Assembly: GCA_008508345.1 (NCBI GenBank)
Contig: QNGE01002427.1
Span: 8,289-72,288, forward strand
Direction of reading: 5' to 3'
Length of the DNA stretch: 64,000 nt
Origin: Paragonimus westermani
Lineage: Eukaryota > Platyhelminthes > Trematoda > Plagiorchiida > Troglotrematidae
A model generated the notes under the pieces. It had not been told where the DNA came from. It saw only the letters and a program-made list of their open reading frames with translations, and searched no databases. The translations under genes and the position numbers were made by a program. Positions 13,463-27,600 of the stretch are shown piece by piece. The number at the start of each line of letters is the position of its first letter. Positions within the stretch are counted from its first letter, which is position 1.

Positions 13463-14898
13463 TACTTTAGGAACTTGACACAACTCTGAAGCGGTGATTT
13501 TTGGTTCGGTCAAATTTCTCTCAACCGTTATCAGCTCGACTTTTGTGGGCTTGGTTAAGTTCGCCCCAAAAGCTCCACCATACGAATGGTTTTCATTAGA
13601 ACTGATTGATGTTTTGGTTGCTGCTTTGTTGGGCCTTTCATTGACTGATGAATGTCCGGAACCGGCTATCTCTGGCGGTGTGCGCGGGGATTGGATGCCG
13701 AGGTGCCTGGTTCGACTCGAACTCTCAAGTAGTTGGCGTGTTGTTAGACTACTGGCCGACATTTTGTAATGCAACGCTTGTTTGCGCTTGTTAGGATTGG
13801 ATTTTATTTGATGAGCACAATCCGTTAATGTCGTGGTCAGTTGAGCCAGTTGGGAGGAATTCGACTCAGGCATATCAACCGACTTACCATCTTGTTTGCC
13901 GCATTGTTCCAAACCGTTGTACCTGAGATCGCGCACAGTCTGGGTTACATTGGTTTGTGGCGGAGTTAACGGTCTGGCTTCAAAACCTTTTGTCATTAAA
14001 TAAACAGTTCTTTTTTTACGGGGAACCGGTGTTGGCTTGTTGATCTGAGCATCCGGTAGAAGCTCACTTTGACTATTCAATTCTTTTGTCCGCAGAGTAT
14101 GTTGATTACCTGCAGCACCTTTACTAGTCATTTGTTGAGGTTGTACCCTAAAAGTTTTTGGACTACCGAGGCTGATTTTATTTCTTCTTGGTACAGTCAG
14201 AAGAGTATGGTGTCCGCTGGCAGTTCTCATAGGAAACTGATTGACAGATAATCTCAGAAATGATATGGACTTGTGTGGCCCTGTTGCCTGGAACGTCGAA
14301 TGTGTGACTGGCTCTTCTGTTTGATTTAGAGTACACAAATCCGTGTTTGATAGATACGAAGAAACACATCCATCAGTTGCTGGAACTTGGTCTGTGAACA
14401 ACCGTGTACAGAGAGTTGAACCCGTCCGACAAGTTTTACTGGAATTTGGCCGTGGGACAGGGTTCAAACCGGTCACAGTTTGTAACGAACCATCAGGAGC
14501 ATAGTTGCCGTGAGTGAGCTCATCGTGGATTCCGAGAAGGGACGACTCAGGCGAGCGACGCTGTGCGGTATGCTGTTCTCGACGTTTTGCCAGGAGATTT
14601 TGTATCAGCTCTTGAATTTTCGCCCTAGGATTATGTTGTAGACAGGAAGACGGAGTGGTACGGTTCAGTTTTTGTTTGACACAGTCCAAGAGACTGTTTG
14701 ACTCAGAGTGTTCCTTTAAAAGCAGTGACTGTTGATCATTCTCACCTATGCGATCAACAACCGGTGGTTCATCCGAATTTGTAGTTCTGATTGACTTTAG
14801 GTCATCATTTATAACGGGTCTATCCGCCCTGACGCAATTAATGACGTTGGCTTCAGATTCTGCGTTTGCCTTCACAAGATCACAAAGTGGGGTTTGAT
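13463..14898 (-). CDS. TTBK: Tau-tubulin kinase, coding exon 3: disordered tail
   Basis: A 1,436-bp open block, residues 778 (split codon) to 1256. The acceptor is CTATCAATTGTCAG. The first two bases complete the codon left open by exon 2 (A+AT, Asn), and the exon ends in GTA at a GTAAGT donor, phase 0. No domain is recognised. The sequence is Ser/Thr/Asn/Gln/Pro-rich with basic patches (for example VPRKKRTVYLMTKG) and proline-directed sites (SPRTPPEIAG, EARPLTPPQT) that could be phosphorylated. Assignment to the kinase rests on strand, phase match, the sharp coding signal between good splice sites, and the fact that metazoan TTBKs carry long disordered tails; it does not rest on a conserved domain. 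A small skipped exon in the 24.8-kb intron before it cannot be excluded. Confidence 0.8.
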
Positions 14899-17800
14899 CT
14901 GACAATTGATAGGTTAAAAACACATACATTGGATGAATAATTTATAGATTAGTGCTAAGTATGACCAGGATACATTTCAAAAACTTTGTAAACTATTGAA
15001 AAGCTTTGTGTCTTCAAGCTCATTGCATATCTTACCTGCCGGTGCATTTATACTACTTGCAACAACTTAGGACACCGGTAGTCTGCGACCAACTTTCGGA
15101 CGATATGTGATAATGTAGTCAGAAGACGTTGGTAAACCCTTGAGTCTGTATTCTGTAGTTGAAAGTAACGAAGTACTCGATAAGGATGTGAAATGCAAAC
15201 AGATTTTGACGTCAACAACACCCTTTACTCTAATTCGGTAAATGTTACCCTCTTGCCATATTTCCTTCTCATCGTGCCATCGTACACCCGTAAGAAAGCA
15301 TGATCATCTTTGTGAGAAACTGTTTACAGTGAAATTATGACTGATAGGGAGGTGTGATCAACCATACTCCATGCGCGCGCATTGAACTCTTCACTGTGGC
15401 ATCGTGAACAAGATTGCAACGTGTCCTTATTTAACAGGCGTTCCAGTGCATGAGTACGTCTTTCACCGTGATCAACAAACAGTGGCCGATCGCTGGCCAA
15501 CCAGGCTATCGGTCAGGCCCTATGCGACATTGGGTCTGCCAGCATACTTGCCGGATTTTCTGTGAGTGATTCAGATGTAACCGATGACAGAATACCTTAG
15601 TTTGAGCGATATTTTTGCGCATTTTCTATTTTCTAAAATCCTTTTTGAGTTCTTTCTCTTCTAATGTACTAACGAGCTAATCAACAGCGCGCAAATCATT
15701 AAAGAAGAACTGACTATAAGCTGTGAAGTTTTTGTGAAATAAAGGTCTGCGTGCCTCATCTGATGTAATGTCCAGTTAAACTCATGAAAGATTAGTCGTG
15801 CAAAAGAAAAGCATGAGGCAGAAATGGGCATGACTTTTAAGTAGCAAAATGTAATTAATGAAGTCTTTGTTCATTCAGCTGAATATTGTGGTGGAATCTG
15901 ACCCAATGTCAACTGGTCAACATTTTCATTCTAGTTGATATCTCTCGTGGGAAACACGATGATCTCAAGTTATGTAAATATTTACAGATTCTCCCCTCTT
16001 TTACGCATACTAGCTGATGTCTTTTGACAAGCGTAAAGATTGTGAACTAACTTCTCTGTGCTTCAGATCATTGTAAAATTAATCTGTCAAATGTTTCCGT
16101 CGTTTCGAAAGAGAAACTACTCTGGTAGTTGTTATCCACTGTAGTAATCACTGATGTTACCGATGAATCAGCTGACGCTCAGGGGAGGTATACATTTCAC
16201 ACAGTTACTCTTCTTCAATGTTATCACCAACGGTATGTCTTTGAAGTTAGGGTGATCGGCAATGTCATTATTAACGAGTTCAGTGTGGTCTGCTTTGAAA
16301 TAATATTCCCCAATATTCTAAACGAACAGTGGCTTCGCAGCCAAATATTCAGTGATCGGTTAGATAAAGAGCAGCTTACGTCAATGTTAGTGCACTTCTT
16401 ACTGACGGTACTGTGTAAACAGGGAAAGACTAAAATATTATCACATGTCTTCTCCCCAGCTGAGTTTCCATAGTTGGTTTGAAACTGGATACAAAACCAA
16501 ATCCTTCAGTTTTGTTTCAATGTAGTTATCTTGTTGAAAATTCATAAAGCACGAGACAAGCGAAACTGATAAACTACAACCTCCGATACCACGCATCACT
16601 CGAACTGAAGGTCTGGTTGGAAACACCGAAATACCGACAGCTACCAAAATGTAGCATTCAAGGTGAGGATATTTATAGATAGTATATTCTAATGGAAACT
16701 ATTTAATATGTGGAGAGAATGAACGGTGATATCGTGTCTGTTATTGTGAATGGCTCATTGGTGTAGTGAAATATTTTCAATGTGCAAAAATAACCAGCAT
16801 AATAGTGTAGAGCCGATTTTTGTAAGAAATATTAGAGACACAAGACTTCCTAGTTACTTATCAGAAAATTTCTTTAACAGACCTTCAAAAGATTGGCACA
16901 GTAGTATGTTATCGAAACAGGTTCGTACTGCAAGAAGTTTTGCACACCAGACTTGTGGTTACTGTAGACAATTTGACGGTTTGGTCCTCACCATGATAAA
17001 ATACTGACGTTAGAAAGCTCTGCAGAAAACATTGTGGTAATTTTAAGACTCCAGATGCTCTGCTAGCGGTTGATGCTTATAACCACGTCGTGTTTGGATG
17101 GAGTATCTTCGTGATACAGGCTTACAAGCTATGCTGTCTTATCCTGGTTAACAAAACTGGCTTAACTGTATCTATCCTTTTTTCTTAATGCATATCAGCT
17201 AATACACACAAATTAAACCTTCAAAACGGTAAAGCTTTTTTGCATGTAAATGTTTTCATACCAGTTACACTCATATTTGATAACAGCCCAGATTTACTTT
17301 CAACCAACTGCTATGGGTGCGAGCACTGATATTTTACTTGGTCTTTTTGTCATGTATTTTCTGAATGCTTGAAAAATAACGGTCTTTTCTGGAAGGGAAT
17401 ACCATATTTTCCACGGGATCCTAAGCTTAAACCAGTGAGACTGTAAGTGTTGACCCCAACAGGAAAACTTCTGGGCGCGGTTCAGTAGTGTCCTTTAACT
17501 CGCGGGCTTTTTGTACAGTAAGCTGAAATAATGATGTGGTTGGTAGGCTGTTCCTTTGTCATCTGTCGACAAGGATGACACAGAAATTCATGAACACAAA
17601 CGCTAGTGAAATGAGGACATCTTATTATGCTATTCACGATCCATTGTTAGGATACGACAGAACTGAACCGAAATTTATTTCCAATGTTCACCGTATACCG
17701 TGGAATATTCGAAAGGGCGGAATAGAAAGCAATGCATCAGTTGTGTGTTACGAGTTACAACGTTCTAAACTGGCAAGTGCTAATCGCTTAGACGTCAATC

Positions 17801-19444
17801 ACCGGTTTGTTGCTATAGAATTCACGTCACTGATGTCTTTTGTGACTCAATGATAAATTTGCTAAATGCCAATTTCACTGATTCCTCAACAGTCTACAGA
17901 TTACCTTCAATTCCGATGGTTAAAACATATGAGAAAAACTGTTATGGCTGTTAAACTTATGCTAATAATTTCTCATACGTGAACGTAAATATCGCTTACT
18001 GATTCGTTTCTGATGAATTTCACGGCTTAATCATGTTTGCATTCGGCATCGACACACTGGTAGGCGATTAGTTTACTTCTTTCAACAGTGTGTCTTAATC
18101 ATGGTTAGATAGAATTCACGACTAACGCAAAGGGTACTTACGATCTATCAGTTAAAAATTCTATTTTGTTTGAAATTTATCTGAAGCAAAGCATTTTCAC
18201 TTGACAGTAATTGTTTACGTTCATCGAGTGCAGCGGCGCAGTTGGAACCAATTTTTGCACTAACGAAATTAACATCTTGTTTGTGTTCTGAAAACGTTTT
18301 TTGATACGTAGTTACAAAAGTTACTTCCAAGGCACTCCCGGATAAATTTATGGAAAAAATAATGGTTGGAATAACTTCATTCCATGAGGGTTGTCTAAGG
18401 TTACTGTAACTTTCCATGAGAACAAGGTAATTGCTGGTCATGGTCGTTGGTGAGCGAACAAGAGCCTATAGTGCGAAAATGGCTAGTAGTTGTGCTCTGA
18501 TGCTGCGACCAGTTGGACATTAAGAGGTGCACCTCAGAACGTAGGTATTCATTATTGTTATAAGCCACACGACTTTCATAATTCACACCACAGACGTTGC
18601 TGAGTTAACACGTTTTCATTGCATCCTGATTGACTATAATTAACGAGTCACTCATTGATAAGGAATTTAGCCAACATTATCTCCAACAGACAACATGGAA
18701 TCCAAGCCTTATCGAATTACGCGAGCGCCGAACAGTCAAATTAGGACAGATTTCCGGTTCAGTTTGTGGACACGAAGGTGGATTTCGTTGTTTGACGTCT
18801 TTGCACAACCAACAGGTGATACGCAGTTCGAATAATTTATCTGAGGTCATTGTGCAGACGCAAGACCATGCGATTTTCAAACAATCACCTTGTGTAACCA
18901 TGCCATGTTGCCTGGTGACCACGCAAATTGATACTATGAACCTGACAACAAACCCTTGACAACGCGGTTTGTGTACAAGGTGCAGAATGTTTCGAGTGTA
19001 AGGGACACTGCGTGCAAAACCGGATGTTTTCCCTTGAGAATAACTTAATACGCGGGTCCTATTTCCAGCCTAAATGACCCTGCCAGTTTCTTTCCCCGTT
19101 TGCTTCATATTATCTCCCTGGTTTAAGGAAGGTCGCAAAATCTTGGAAGGCTGTTGTTTTGTTTTGAATTTCGTTTGAAACCAAGACCTTTGTCATCGAA
19201 ATAAAGTGGATGGATTACAAATTACACAATACGCATTCATTGGGATCTCATTATGTTGGATTCCTAGTAATGTTTCACACTAACAGCTCAGCCAAGCCCA
19301 GGAGAGACAGAGCAGAAATGCCAGTAAAATAAAACTGCATGGATTGGAATTGATGGTTTATACAGGTGAATAATGTCACCGGGTACAATTTAAAGAAGAA
19401 TAACTGATGGAACCCAAAATTAATAGATGGAAGATTTAGATGAG

Positions 19445-19690
19445 ACCCAACTGTGAAAAGTCAGGGCTTCGGCTGGATTCGAACCAGCGACAGACACAGC
19501 ATGCCTCAACGCGGCAAGCGCTCTACCAGCTGAGCTACGAAGCCACACCGGGAGCTCGGAAATTTCACATTTGGACTCTGTTACCCACCCGTCCCACTGT
19601 CTCATATGGAATCCACCAAATGATTCAGGGGATCGACTGCCCCGGCAGGATTTCTCAAACAGTTCACGCTGGAATCCACCAACGCCACTG
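19445..19690 (-). repeat. tRNA-like repeat (family 1), best-preserved copy
   Basis: The part at 19544-19465 (minus) folds mostly as a tRNA: 7-bp acceptor stem GGCTTCG/CGAAGCC, D-arm GCTC...GAGC, and a perfect 5-bp T stem around TTCGAAT. The anticodon loop is not canonical (no T before the anticodon), and no CCA or clear terminator follows. About 145 nt upstream of the tRNA-like part (19545-19690) are shared with the copies at 11.3 and 60.7-61.2 kb, so this is a repeat unit and not a lone tRNA gene. Within the upstream part GGTGGATTCC occurs twice, 63 nt apart. Confidence 0.8.
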
Positions 19691-20379
19691 CTGAGCATAG
19701 AAATTGTATTACTAACAAGTAGTGTGGCAGATTTATGATGGAAGATTGTTTTATACGCTATGCCGGCTGGTCATTCCCAACTATTAGTGATGGGGCACAG
19801 CACTGTTCTTTGTGGCATTCAAATGTGAACCGATTCGGCTAGATCGCTCTGACTACTTACGTAGATTTACTCAGCCAATCGATTTGATTTTTTTCTGTTT
19901 TGCATACATACTGAGAGGTAACAAAAGCGTCAGTGGCAAAGTAAACTGGGTTAGGGATTATGTCATTGGTCAGAGATTCCTGGCCAACGTAACAAAACAT
20001 TTGTTTGAGACGAGCGCTAGAGTAGTTCTAATCCACTGCTCCGGTTGGAGATTGTAGATCACCTCCATCTATCTGGTAATTGATGTCTACGTCCAGTTTC
20101 TCGCATCAAGTGACACCACCGGGTTGTAAGAAATAACATGGACTGAACGCGTTTAGTAAGTGTAGAGAATCTAGTAATTCCGTCTTCTCATTGTCTAAGG
20201 GCTCATGAGATTGGATGCTTGGGCTTTATACTACGAAGGCCAACTAGGTTCTGTCCCACCTACCACTTCCGAATGATGCCGAAGCCAACAAGTTTGAGAT
20301 GTGCGATGAATAAATGATGACTTAGTTTGGAGAAGGGGAAATGGTGACGCGTAGTAAAAGCCTATTGACCAACATCATC

Positions 20380-20850
20380 TCTTAGGCTGAGATATTAGTG
20401 ACCTACATGTTCGATGGATGAGCCTGTCTGGAGTAATAACAGTTGGTCGGATTTAGTAGTGCGATTCCTGGAGTCGCATTATTAAGATCTCCGTGAAATG
20501 GAAGCAGTTAATGAACTGAGGTTATGAATACAACAAGGATGCTCCCTAATACTCAGTTGGTTGTTCACAATGTGTGCACATTTTGATGCTGAACCTTCAG
20601 TTTCAGACCGGAGTTTCCGTTAAGAATGTTTAGCCCACTCTGCTTTTCATATATCTACAGTGGATCAACTAAGTAGCTTTTGCCGATGAAGGGGATGACA
20701 ACGATGATGCAACAAATTTTTCGCAAGACTTTGGAAATCACTGCTGTTTCCCTTTGACCTAAAACGAAGTTGTTTGTGGTTCTCTGGCAGTTAATTTTAT
20801 GTTGGCTAATGAATCACATTGTCAAACTGAGACACAAAGTCTGCTTGAAT
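20380..20850 (+). mobile_element. LINE reverse transcriptase fragment, strongly decayed
   Basis: The plus strand gives IQQGCSLILSWLFTM (20528-20572), the RT block normally reading as a QGCPLSPxLF motif. A region follows that aligns loosely with the YADD segment and then FGNHCCFPLT, in the place of the FAPSKCK-type motif, before 20780. Stops and frameshifts are frequent. No endonuclease or 3' end was recognised. Confidence 0.6.
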
Positions 20851-23800
20851 TTGCGCACTGCAGTCAGACTGTGAGGAGATTAGCGCCGATTTTCAACTGT
20901 TGCTTTAAACCTGTTTTTGTTGCATATGCGCTATTGCACACAGAAGACAAATATGTGTATTAATGATGCATGATTCTGATTCCGATTTTCCTGGTGACTG
21001 TGCGTCAAACAGTGTCAAATTACGAATGCATTTTTATGATGGCATTGTGTTGCGGTTTCGTTCTGGTATTAGGTACAGTTGTGTTAGTTTTTAATAGGAA
21101 ATTGTTGGGGGACAACGAAATCTGTTCTGGCATTGACCGTTAATCATGCAGTTGTGGTAAGCACTTTTCAAATTTAGTAGATCAAGTTTTCCGAAGTCAT
21201 TTTGAATTCTGAGTACTAAAATCATGATCCGTCAACGGTTTATGTAGTCGTGAATCATGAAGTGTATATGCTGACCTTATATTCATCACATCCATACGTG
21301 ATGAACTCGTAATCCCTACTCAGTCTATCCCCTTCATAATTCAATTGCCTAATTCACTCGGTAACAAAGTTACTGTTGTTTAACACCGCGTCCAAACGAG
21401 GAATAATCTGTATAATGTTTCTAATGTTTAACAGCCTTTTAAACGTGCTAAACTTCTGACTCTTCTTTGTGAGATTATGCCACTCCAGTTGCTTGTGCTG
21501 AAAAGCACCTAGACATGGCATTGTTGTTTTCGGTACACCCTTGACCGCATCCAATAACTACTTTTGTTTTAAGGTGTATCAAGGATCGAGTTGTGCAAAC
21601 GTCCTCATTGGTCTGAAAGACAAGTCGAACAAAATACCACTCACTCAAATCACTCAAAATTTGGACCAGTGCACTGAGTAGGCGCATCAGCTTGTTAACC
21701 AAAAGTCAAATTTAGTAATTCATGAACAAGAGCAAAAGGATCTTCAAACTGGTTAAAAGATATGGTAGCATTTTTGACGAAACGTACCGAGTGAGTTTTT
21801 GTTAGCACCAGCATTAGGTAGAATGATGATCCATTGGATGAATTAACTGACCTGGGTAACTTCAGCCAGTTTGGCTAGTGACCTTAGAGGCACTGATGTG
21901 GGTAGATGATTTCGATCGAAAACTACCGTTCCAAGACGCTACGTAGTTAGACAATATCGGTATGAATGCGGGTCTGATGCCCCAGTTAGACGGATTTCAT
22001 TCCATTATTATACGGAATGTTTCGAAGGGGGAAGCAAACACTAGCGTAGAAGTTGTATGCAAATCTGCACCGTTGCCATGGGTGAGTTCTCCAGGGTATG
22101 ATAGTTTCTCACAATATCGACTGGTCATATTGAAGATCTCTATTAAAGACAAATACATTAAGTTTGTGCATGTGTGCAAGCAGTGTGCAGTTTGTCCCAG
22201 AATTCGGAATTGGAAATTTTACTCACATACGTATTGATTTGCGTTGAATAGTAAGAACCAGTTCGGTCTGACTGACTGGTCATTTGAGTGACTTGCTAGC
22301 GTCGAAGAGATCGTTGCGAAGGTTGTTTAACTGTTGTTATTTTAAACCAATGATCTGATTATTCATCCCATAGGGATTGAATAAACGGTGTTGAGGACAA
22401 GCAGCTTATTGTCAATTTGAAAACTGACAACAAAAGTTACGACACCGCATATGATCCTAATAAAATATGTATTATTGTTGTGATTCCGAACTTGAAAGCA
22501 ATGGTCATTGAAGTTTACTTTCAACAGTGGATAAGGTGGTGAGAAGTCGATGAGAACCGGTTTTGTACAGGCGAATATGCGTATTTTCGAAGTAACGTTC
22601 ATCACACATTAAATTGAAGACGGTAGCCTAATGAAGTTATCCCGTTGATGTTCACTGTTAACTTGACCTGTGATAACATTCGTGTGCGTGTAGATTCACC
22701 GGTGTCAGCGGAACGACAAGATACATTAAACTGTGTCTCCGACTATGTACTAAGGCAGCTTATGAAAAACTGACCTTGTATTACAGTCAGCCAACACTAG
22801 GCCTTTGTAACGGTGCGGTCGCATGTTAGATACCATTGGAAACTTTAGGATTGTTGGACACAAAAATACATGATGAAGAACCGACCTGTCTAGTATCAGT
22901 CGCAAACAAACATCAGAAACCGGATACCCTACTTGCTAGAACAAATCATGTCTATACCAGAGTTACCGTCATAATCTTAAGAAGTCACACACAAAATGAC
23001 TCATTCTCCTCCCCTATTCGTATCACCTTTCCAATATGAACTTCTACCAGACACTCGTTTCGAACACCCTGATTGGACTTTACGGGAGCCTTTTCGAATA
23101 GTGCTTTTCGGTGGTTGTTTCGTATTGTTGTATTGAGTGCGCTTAAACTGCTTTCATTCTATTTGGCTATTTGTTTGCAAGATGTTGACATTGTGATGTT
23201 GAAGATCTGAGTTTAGATAGGTGCATTAAGTATGTAAATCTCATTCGCTCCGTTCCGTTTGTTTCCTGTTTAGAACCTACTTCTTCGCTTCACGGTTGTA
23301 TGCCAGTTGAGTCACTGCCCTGACGATGATGATAATGTCGAAGATGAAGATGATTACGGTTATTGTGATGGTGGACGAGTAGTGTAAGTGTAGAGGTCGA
23401 GTGAAGTACGTTCCTAATAAAAGACGTTTTACAACAGACACTTGCTCTTTTTCACATCGAATCAATTGCAACGGTTTTGTGGTTTGCGATGTAACATTAG
23501 CCTCACGTGTTGCCTAGCAGAGATGTAGTTTAACATGAGATTACATACATAGGATGCAGATGTGTCATCATTGCACATTTAACTCGGCTCAAAAATGATT
23601 TATGTAGAACCCAAAATACAGAGATCGGCATAATTTTCATTCAGACCGAACAAAAAATCCACGCATCCAGCAATTGCGTGCAGTTTTTCAAGGGTACACA
23701 ACGATCGGTACGCACGAGCCGAAGGTGAATAGACTAATCAATACGGAGTACGTTCTGTACTCGATCAGTCAACGTGTGAAAAGAATGACTGATGAACAAG

Positions 23801-26800
23801 AATTAACCAATAACGTTTTCGTGATAGTCCACGCAGGCCTGTTCCAATAAGGCCAGTATAAGTAAGTGCATAATGATTAGAAGCCAATCCAAGCAACTTG
23901 ATGCAAGAAAGATGCTCGCACGTAAGTATGTGCTTGTTGGATAAGCCCAGAAGTCACAGGTTCTCGACACTTTTGCACTATGAATAGGTCAAGTACACCA
24001 CATGCTACCTGAACGTTCGTATCATCATAACTTATATACTGAGGCCGCTGACAGTCATACGAAATCACGTGGTGATTAAACAACAACGTGCTTGCATCAC
24101 TGAGTAAAGCTCTTTGACAGTCCCCATGATCTCACAAATAACTAATCTGGATGGAAATGTGTCACATTCAATGGCATGTATGCATTCGTGTCATTTCTAG
24201 TTAGTTCACTCCGTCCAGTTATAATTCTTTCCGGCGAACTTAGCCCTTACTAGAATACTATACCTAACCGTTTCGGTGAGTGATGTTCCCAACCACAACA
24301 AATTCGGGTCAGCCGTATGCTCGTTATGAGAAAATTTTTTTATTCCAGCTGACTGCTTATCCTCCTACTCGTATTTTACGCAACATTTTTAAAAACAAAA
24401 TGCGTTCGAAGTCAGAAAAAAGCAAATGATCGAACGTCCAATTGGACTGATACAAGATAACACGGCTCAGCCCAAAGTAGTTTCCAGACTAAACAACACT
24501 GAGTAGAATGGCGAGCTAACTCCTTGATACTTTCTTACTAAACGAGAAAGCGAGTTGACTGACGCTGAAGCCATGGATCAAACTCCTATTGGTCTAATCA
24601 CCAACACTTTCTTCATCTGTGTTGTGTTGTTATTGTTAACCCAAAGCTCTACTTTGTGTAGTGAGGTAGCTGATGCTGAACAAAGTTAATAGGCTACAGG
24701 GGCTATCGTCTAGATATCCTATATATTAGTAACATTATCTTCATCAATACAAACAACAATACATCAGTAGTTCTTACTGGTGCTTAACTGTCATGCAACC
24801 ATGAGGAAAAAGTAAACACTGTACATGAAGATAGAAGGAAAATGCAGGGAAGGGAAAGTGATTTGATTATTGACACCAAGGTGCTGACAATTTACAACCA
24901 GATTATCAAACTATAAGTGAGAGGGAGCATTGTCGACAAGACAGCATCCTTACGGCTTATACTGCCCGGCGGCATTGAGTTCATAGACAAGTCGGTTAAT
25001 GAAAGACAACTCTCACGTCACTGAGTTCGATGAGCCACCATCTCACCCAGATTAATTTACGAATTTGTTTGGCAAACATGTTGCTGGCGATAACAGTGTG
25101 ACTGGTTTATGATTTTTATACCTAGAGATATTTGCCTCGAAATCCCGGTTGGTCGTTTATGTGGCTGCTTTTCAGAAACCCTCTGGAAAACTGTGTGAAG
25201 TGCCAAGAAATTCATATGACATATTTCGTTTTTAATACGCTGTACAACTTCAAAGTATTCGCTTTAGAGTCGATTCTCTTAACACATTTTTCAAAAGGCC
25301 TCCTTAACAATCTGATGACAACGATAAACAAGAAACGTCAGACTACCCATCAGTTGGTCATCCCCGGGTACATGCGACGACTGTTCGACAGTGTATTCTT
25401 TAGGAAATTGATTACTAAGTAATTTCCTTTCAAAATAGGAAATATCATTATGGTTATTTTGAAATACTTTCAGACCATAAAGTCTGTTTGATTTACTGAA
25501 TTACAAGTGCCGTGAATTTCCTCATTGTTTGATAGGGCCTCCGACGGCTGCATTGCATCACCAACTGAATAAGAATAGTAAGACTGGTGAGGAAAGTATT
25601 TCAGATCATTCTGATTTTGAAAACAAAGAATAGTGAGTTCTGTGCTGACATCTGCGCAATAATGGAGAAGTCCAGTCCTCAGCAGTAAAATGGAAGGCTA
25701 AGTGATCACTTCATGTATCGTCAGTTGCTTTTCATATTTGACGATTTCAGTTACTCGGTTCATAGCACCACAACTTATTCGGACAATACTGGTAAAGCTT
25801 TCAAGTTGTAATGTATACTTTATTACAGTTGTGCACCCGGCACACCTTAAATAGGTAGTTGTACTAAAATCTTACTGAATACCGGCAGTGATAATCCCTA
25901 ACCCTAGCTTATTAAGGCTCACTGACTGTGTTGAACGCGGTCAGATGCTGAAAGATACAATATTTTCTCATTATAGCCTTTTCCTCTACCTTATGTTTTG
26001 CAGATACGGTGGCTTGTTTCTTGTTGGATGTTTAAATAATTGGCCAACTGAACTGTTTCTCATTTTGTTTTCCTTCAATACTTTTGGTAATCGCAGTGTT
26101 TCGTTTTCTGCCGAAAAATAACATCGTCGTCCCACTTATTTCTCAAGTGAGGTCTACTATCTAATTAACAAGGTGCTGCAACCAAGTTATTCTCCTCCAA
26201 AAACGGAGTGGAAACTCACCTTTCGATGACCTCAGCCATAGTCAAAAATTTGATTATCTCAAGAGTAAGAATTCGTAGGCTTGGGTCATCGAATTTAGTT
26301 AACGAGGCAGCTACCACCTCTCCCCTCGTGAGGATATGGTCAATAGAACATCATCTGGCACCTGGCTAGATAGGTGGACTGGCTGAACGCCGCTGGGCTC
26401 GTTCGCTGGCTTCGAACTGGGGAATGACCTTCCGGATAAAGATTAACCTCAAAACAGGCGGAGATATTTCGGACAAGTGGTAGCACTACAGGAACGTAAT
26501 GGATTCATGGTTGACAGCGGTGTCCACTATTAACTGCCACGTAAGCTCTTTGATTATAGGTTGACATGACCCAAGTCACTTACCAACAAAAATAGGTTCA
26601 CTAGTCCCAGGAGTAGCAAACAGACCTCTGAACAGCGTGTTGTTCTTCTGGCTTGTTGTCTGTATGCTAAATGGATATCTGCAGTCGACGCCGGCTATGA
26701 AACATTCCTACAGAAAACGTATGAATAACTTCAAGGATAACTGTCTACATTGAAGACGAAAGGCTTACAAAGTACCTCGTAATGCTGGTTCTAATCCGAA

Positions 26801-27299
26801 CAGCATATGAATCTATTGTCGGTATCCAGTGAACCGGGAATTACCAGTTCTTCAGGCTACCTTATGAACGCTCCGCTTTTGAGTCAAAAGCTTCAGGTGG
26901 ACACATTATCATCACAGACACTAATCCACCAACGGTTTTCACTGAGGCCTTACTGCCAAACAACCAACCCAACTGTTGAAATAGCTACGTCTATATTCGA
27001 ACGTTCAACATCAGCTTGCGTTCAGTCTGCAAACTGACGGCCGTCATCGGTAAGGTGGCACTCTTACGGCCATCATATGATGTGATGCTATCCCAAACTT
27101 ACTATCTAAACAAGACTCAGCCTGACCAAGGCGGCCGACCTAGAAGTTCATATCTGCGGCCGGAACGACTATTTCAGAACCATATGTCGATCGAAGGAGA
27201 GCGGTTAAACCCTATTAAGGGAATCTTTCGAAGCGGGTGTCACTACAATCAGTTGCAGAACAAACAGACACAAGAAAAAGATTTTTGAAGATCTAGCTT

Positions 27300-27600
27300 C
27301 TAAAGTTGGCACTGAGTGAACCTACCAAACGGACCTCGCAAAACCTACTGTAACAGCAATCCAGTCTACCATTGCGGCTTCGGCCGTCGTGCTGAGGAGT
27401 ATACCTACCCCACCCTGACCGGTAACGATGGCTGTGGAATCACCCTAACGGTATAACCTGTATCGGATAGGCAGTGTGGTTGCTGTTAGTTTCATGTGTT
27501 GACTACTGCCCTGGATTCTAGCCTCTGGAATGCAGCAGAGATCAACATTCAACGAGTCAAACTTACGTGCGAGTGCGGCCTGTTGACCTCTTTGTTATCT
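27300..27600 (-). mobile_element. LINE endonuclease fragment, head-to-head with the 28.7-kb copy
   Basis: On the minus strand a nearly open frame of about 95 codons (one internal TAG) reads GQQAALARKFDSLNVDLCC, IPEARIQGSSQHMKLTA, then GGVGILLSTTAEAAMVDWIA. This matches, block for block, the endonuclease text of the plus-strand copy at 28.7 kb (SQAGVAVALGAYADEALLD). The Glu of the SETRIQ-type catalytic motif is kept (PEARIQ). Below 27300 the frame decays; sequence to about 26300 may belong to the same insertion but cannot be proven by eye. Confidence 0.75.

Noticed and set aside
13494..13769. 91-codon plus-strand frame
   Set aside because: Antisense shadow of TTBK exon 3, with no motif.
19465..19544. 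Functional tRNA gene
   Set aside because: The acceptor and T arms pair well, but the anticodon loop lacks the usual T33 layout, and the surrounding sequence recurs at three other places in the window, so it is part of a dispersed repeat.
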